Assembly: GCA_002332615.1 (NCBI GenBank)
Contig: DDAL01000031.1
Coordinates: 8,870 to 25,361 of the forward strand
DNA from: Sphingobacteriaceae bacterium UBA2059
Lineage (GTDB): Bacteria; Bacteroidota; Bacteroidia; Sphingobacteriales; Sphingobacteriaceae
Direction: 5' to 3'
Length of the DNA: 16,492 nt
Shown: positions 14,938 to 16,492 of the stretch, piece by piece
Numbering within the stretch: the first letter of the stretch is position 1
Layout: every line of letters begins with the position of its first letter
The notes under the pieces: generated by a model
What the model was told of the DNA's origin: nothing
Databases searched by the model: none
The model's input: only the letters and a program-made list of their open reading frames with translations
Made by a program: the position numbers and the translations under genes

Positions 14938-15996
14938 ATGACAGAAGAAAAAAAGCCAGGAACGGTTGATAAAAGAGCCAAGTTTCTAATAGCCTTAAGC
15001 CTTATTATTATCCTTGCTCTGGGCCTTACAGCTCTCAACTATTATTTGAGGTATTTCGGGCCCAGTGTTACCAACAGCCAAAAATACCTCTATATCAAAA
15101 CAGGTTCCACTTTTGATGATGTTTACCAAACCATTCGTAAAGAGGAGATAGTAAAGGACAGCGTAGTTTTTAAGTGGGTAGCGTTAAGTATGAAATATCC
15201 TGGGTCAGTAAAGCCCGGGCGATACGCCTTAAAAGAAGGCATGAACAACAGGCGCTTTGTAAACATGCTAAAAGCTGGTAATCAGGATCCCGTTAAACTG
15301 AGCTTCCGTAATCAGCGACTCAAAGGCGACTTTTCAAAATATGTGTCAGAACAGCTAGAGCCTGATTCTGCGGAGATCATGTCCTTGCTGGACTCCACTG
15401 AGTTTATATCAAAATTCGGTTTCACCAGGGATAATATTTATACCATGTTTATACCCAATTCTTACGAAATGTACTGGAACATTTCGGCCAATAAGTTTTT
15501 TAAACGCATGTATGATGAGTATCAAAAATTTTGGAACCTAACCCGGCTTGAGAAAGCAAAAGAACTGGGCTTATCTAAAGCCGATGTAAGCATTTTAGCT
15601 TCCATTGTTGACGCCGAAGCGCTCCATGATGATGAGATGCCAACGATTGCCGGCCTTTACCTAAACCGATATAGAAGGGGTATCAAACTTCAGGCAGATC
15701 CAACAGTTATCTTTGCAAACAACGACTTCACTATGCGCAGAGTGCTTAATAAACACCTCCTCAAAGACTCTCCTTACAATACTTATTTACATAAAGGATT
15801 GCCTCCCGGGCCCATAATGATGCCCAGTATAAAGGCTATAGACGCTGTGCTTGACTATAAAAAGCATGATTATATCTACATGTGTGCCAAGGAAGATTTT
15901 TCCGGTTATCACAACTTTGCCACAAATGTATCAGAACACAAAGCCAATGCCCAAAGATTTCAGCAGGCATTGAACTTAAGAAATATCAAGAAGTAA
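14938..15996 (+). CDS. mltG: endolytic peptidoglycan transglycosylase MltG
   Basis: Inner-membrane lytic transglycosylase (YceG family) that cuts nascent glycan strands and sets their length. It has 352 residues: transmembrane helix at about 15-37, a LysM-like region (YIKTGSTFDDVYQTI onward), then the catalytic domain. The active-site region reads ASIVDAEALHDDE; Glu227 aligns with the invariant Glu of IVExE motifs, while the preceding acidic position is Asp225 instead of Glu. Downstream LQADPTVIFA, LPPGPIMMPS and the EHKANAQRF end are canonical. It follows the PASTA gene by 28 bp and precedes the thioesterase by 4 bp, so the three are probably one transcript. Confidence 0.95.
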   Translation: MTEEKKPGTVDKRAKFLIALSLIIILALGLTALNYYLRYFGPSVTNSQKYLYIKTGSTFDDVYQTIRKEEIVKDSVVFKWVALSMKYPGSVKPGRYALKEGMNNRRFVNMLKAGNQDPVKLSFRNQRLKGDFSKYVSEQLEPDSAEIMSLLDSTEFISKFGFTRDNIYTMFIPNSYEMYWNISANKFFKRMYDEYQKFWNLTRLEKAKELGLSKADVSILASIVDAEALHDDEMPTIAGLYLNRYRRGIKLQADPTVIFANNDFTMRRVLNKHLLKDSPYNTYLHKGLPPGPIMMPSIKAIDAVLDYKKHDYIYMCAKEDFSGYHNFATNVSEHKANAQRFQQALNLRNIKK

Positions 15997-16000
15997 AGTA

Positions 16001-16426
16001 ATGTTCAGTTACGAAACCAAGATACGAATCAGGTATGGCGAAACCGATCAAATGGGTTATGTCTATTATGGTAACTACGCCGAATTTTACGAAGTAGGGA
16101 GGGCCGAGATGCTGAGAAGCCTGGGTATGACTTATAAAGATATGGAAGATGCAGGAATTATGATGCCGGTGCTCGAAATGCATTGCCGATACATTAAGCC
16201 TGCCCGATATGACGAAGAAATATCCATCAAGATTATACTGCAAAAAATGCCTGGTGTCAGGATTGTATTCAAATACGAGTTTTACAACCAGGCAAACGAA
16301 TTTATTCATGAAGGCGAATCAACCTTGGCTTTTGTAGATATGGAACGCAACAGGCCATGTCTTGCTCCCGCAAGTCTCATTAGCCTTTTAAAGCCCTTTT
16401 TCGAAGCGGAGAATGCCACAGGTTGA
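16001..16426 (+). CDS. acyl-CoA thioesterase, YbgC/4-HBT hotdog family
   Basis: A 141-residue hotdog-fold thioesterase that hydrolyses acyl-CoA; the true substrate is unknown. The signature RYGETDQMGYVYYGNYAEFY (11-30) has the catalytic Asp16, then EVGRAEMLRSLG, and MHCRYIKPARYDE in the second half. Its length is normal for YbgC/FadM-like proteins. It starts with ATG 4 bp after mltG and overlaps the next gene by 14 bp, which implies translational coupling. In many bacteria YbgC sits with envelope genes (Tol-Pal); here the neighbours are peptidoglycan genes, but a specific link is only inferred. Confidence 0.92.
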   Translation: MFSYETKIRIRYGETDQMGYVYYGNYAEFYEVGRAEMLRSLGMTYKDMEDAGIMMPVLEMHCRYIKPARYDEEISIKIILQKMPGVRIVFKYEFYNQANEFIHEGESTLAFVDMERNRPCLAPASLISLLKPFFEAENATG

Positions 16427-16492
16427 TAAGCTGCTGCAAAAACTAAAGCCTTACAGGCAGTTTATAGACTGGAGCAAGCGTTCAGCTTTTCC
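16413..16492 (+). CDS. start of a probable YihY/BrkB-family membrane protein (partial)
   Basis: The first 26 codons of a gene that runs off the window, beginning with ATG inside the thioesterase 3' end in another frame (14-bp overlap). The visible peptide MPQVDKLLQKLKPYRQFIDW is amphipathic and basic, followed by a SKR-containing stretch. It resembles the cytosolic N-terminus of Bacteroidota YihY/BrkB proteins, which precede a multi-pass membrane domain. The assignment rests on a short stretch and on gene order, so it is tentative; the reading frame itself is well supported by being open to the window end. Confidence 0.5.
   Translation, partial: MPQVDKLLQKLKPYRQFIDWSKRSAF

Noticed and set aside
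15986..16309. Minus-strand 107-codon frame opposite the thioesterase
   Set aside because: Pure antisense shadow of a well-conserved gene; no domain or start context.

Overview
The window looks like ordinary chromosome of a Bacteroidota bacterium (Cytophagales/Sphingobacteriales-like; I cannot fix the order). The evidence is the gene content, a base composition of roughly 60% A+T by eye, the absence of GGAGG-type ribosome binding sites before essentially all starts, and repeated matches to the Bacteroidota -7 promoter box TAnnTTTG in the intergenic regions. No mobile element, tRNA, rRNA, CRISPR array or phage gene was seen. No intergenic gap exceeds about 150 bases.

Layout. (1) 47-352 (-): a small glycine-zipper lipoprotein. 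(2) 491-1798 (+): a UMF1/Atg22-type MFS permease. (3) 1788-4178 (-): a two-gene unit of pentein enzymes, arginine deiminase followed by a CtlX-type hydrolase. It is divergent from argS-rpe (4257-6707, +), so arginine breakdown and arginine charging start from the same 78-bp spacer. (4) 6700-13033: an iron-sulfur assembly locus. A SufR-like Fe-S-sensing repressor (-) is divergent from sufB-sufC-sufD-sufS-sufE-sufT (+), and the SUF genes are spaced 5-20 bp apart. (5) 13045-16492: a cell-envelope block. D-Ala-D-Ala ligase (-) is divergent from a membrane-anchored triple-PASTA protein, MltG lytic transglycosylase, a hotdog thioesterase and the start of a probable YihY/BrkB membrane protein that runs off the window.

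How the parts work together. SufS takes sulfur from cysteine and passes it via SufE to the SufBCD scaffold, which is driven by the SufC ATPase. SufT probably helps cluster maturation or delivery, and the SufR-like protein probably reports cluster sufficiency. The most interesting signal is the 147-bp sufR-sufB spacer. It holds a perfect dyad, CCAAGT-N4-ACTTGG, covering the -33 element of the predicted sufB promoter, next to two back-to-back -7 boxes one base apart. That is what an autoregulatory operator should look like. The other divergent pairs (arginine deiminase/argS and ddl/PASTA) also have interlocked promoters. I found no convincing undescribed multi-gene system; the content is housekeeping, with regulation as the main point of interest.
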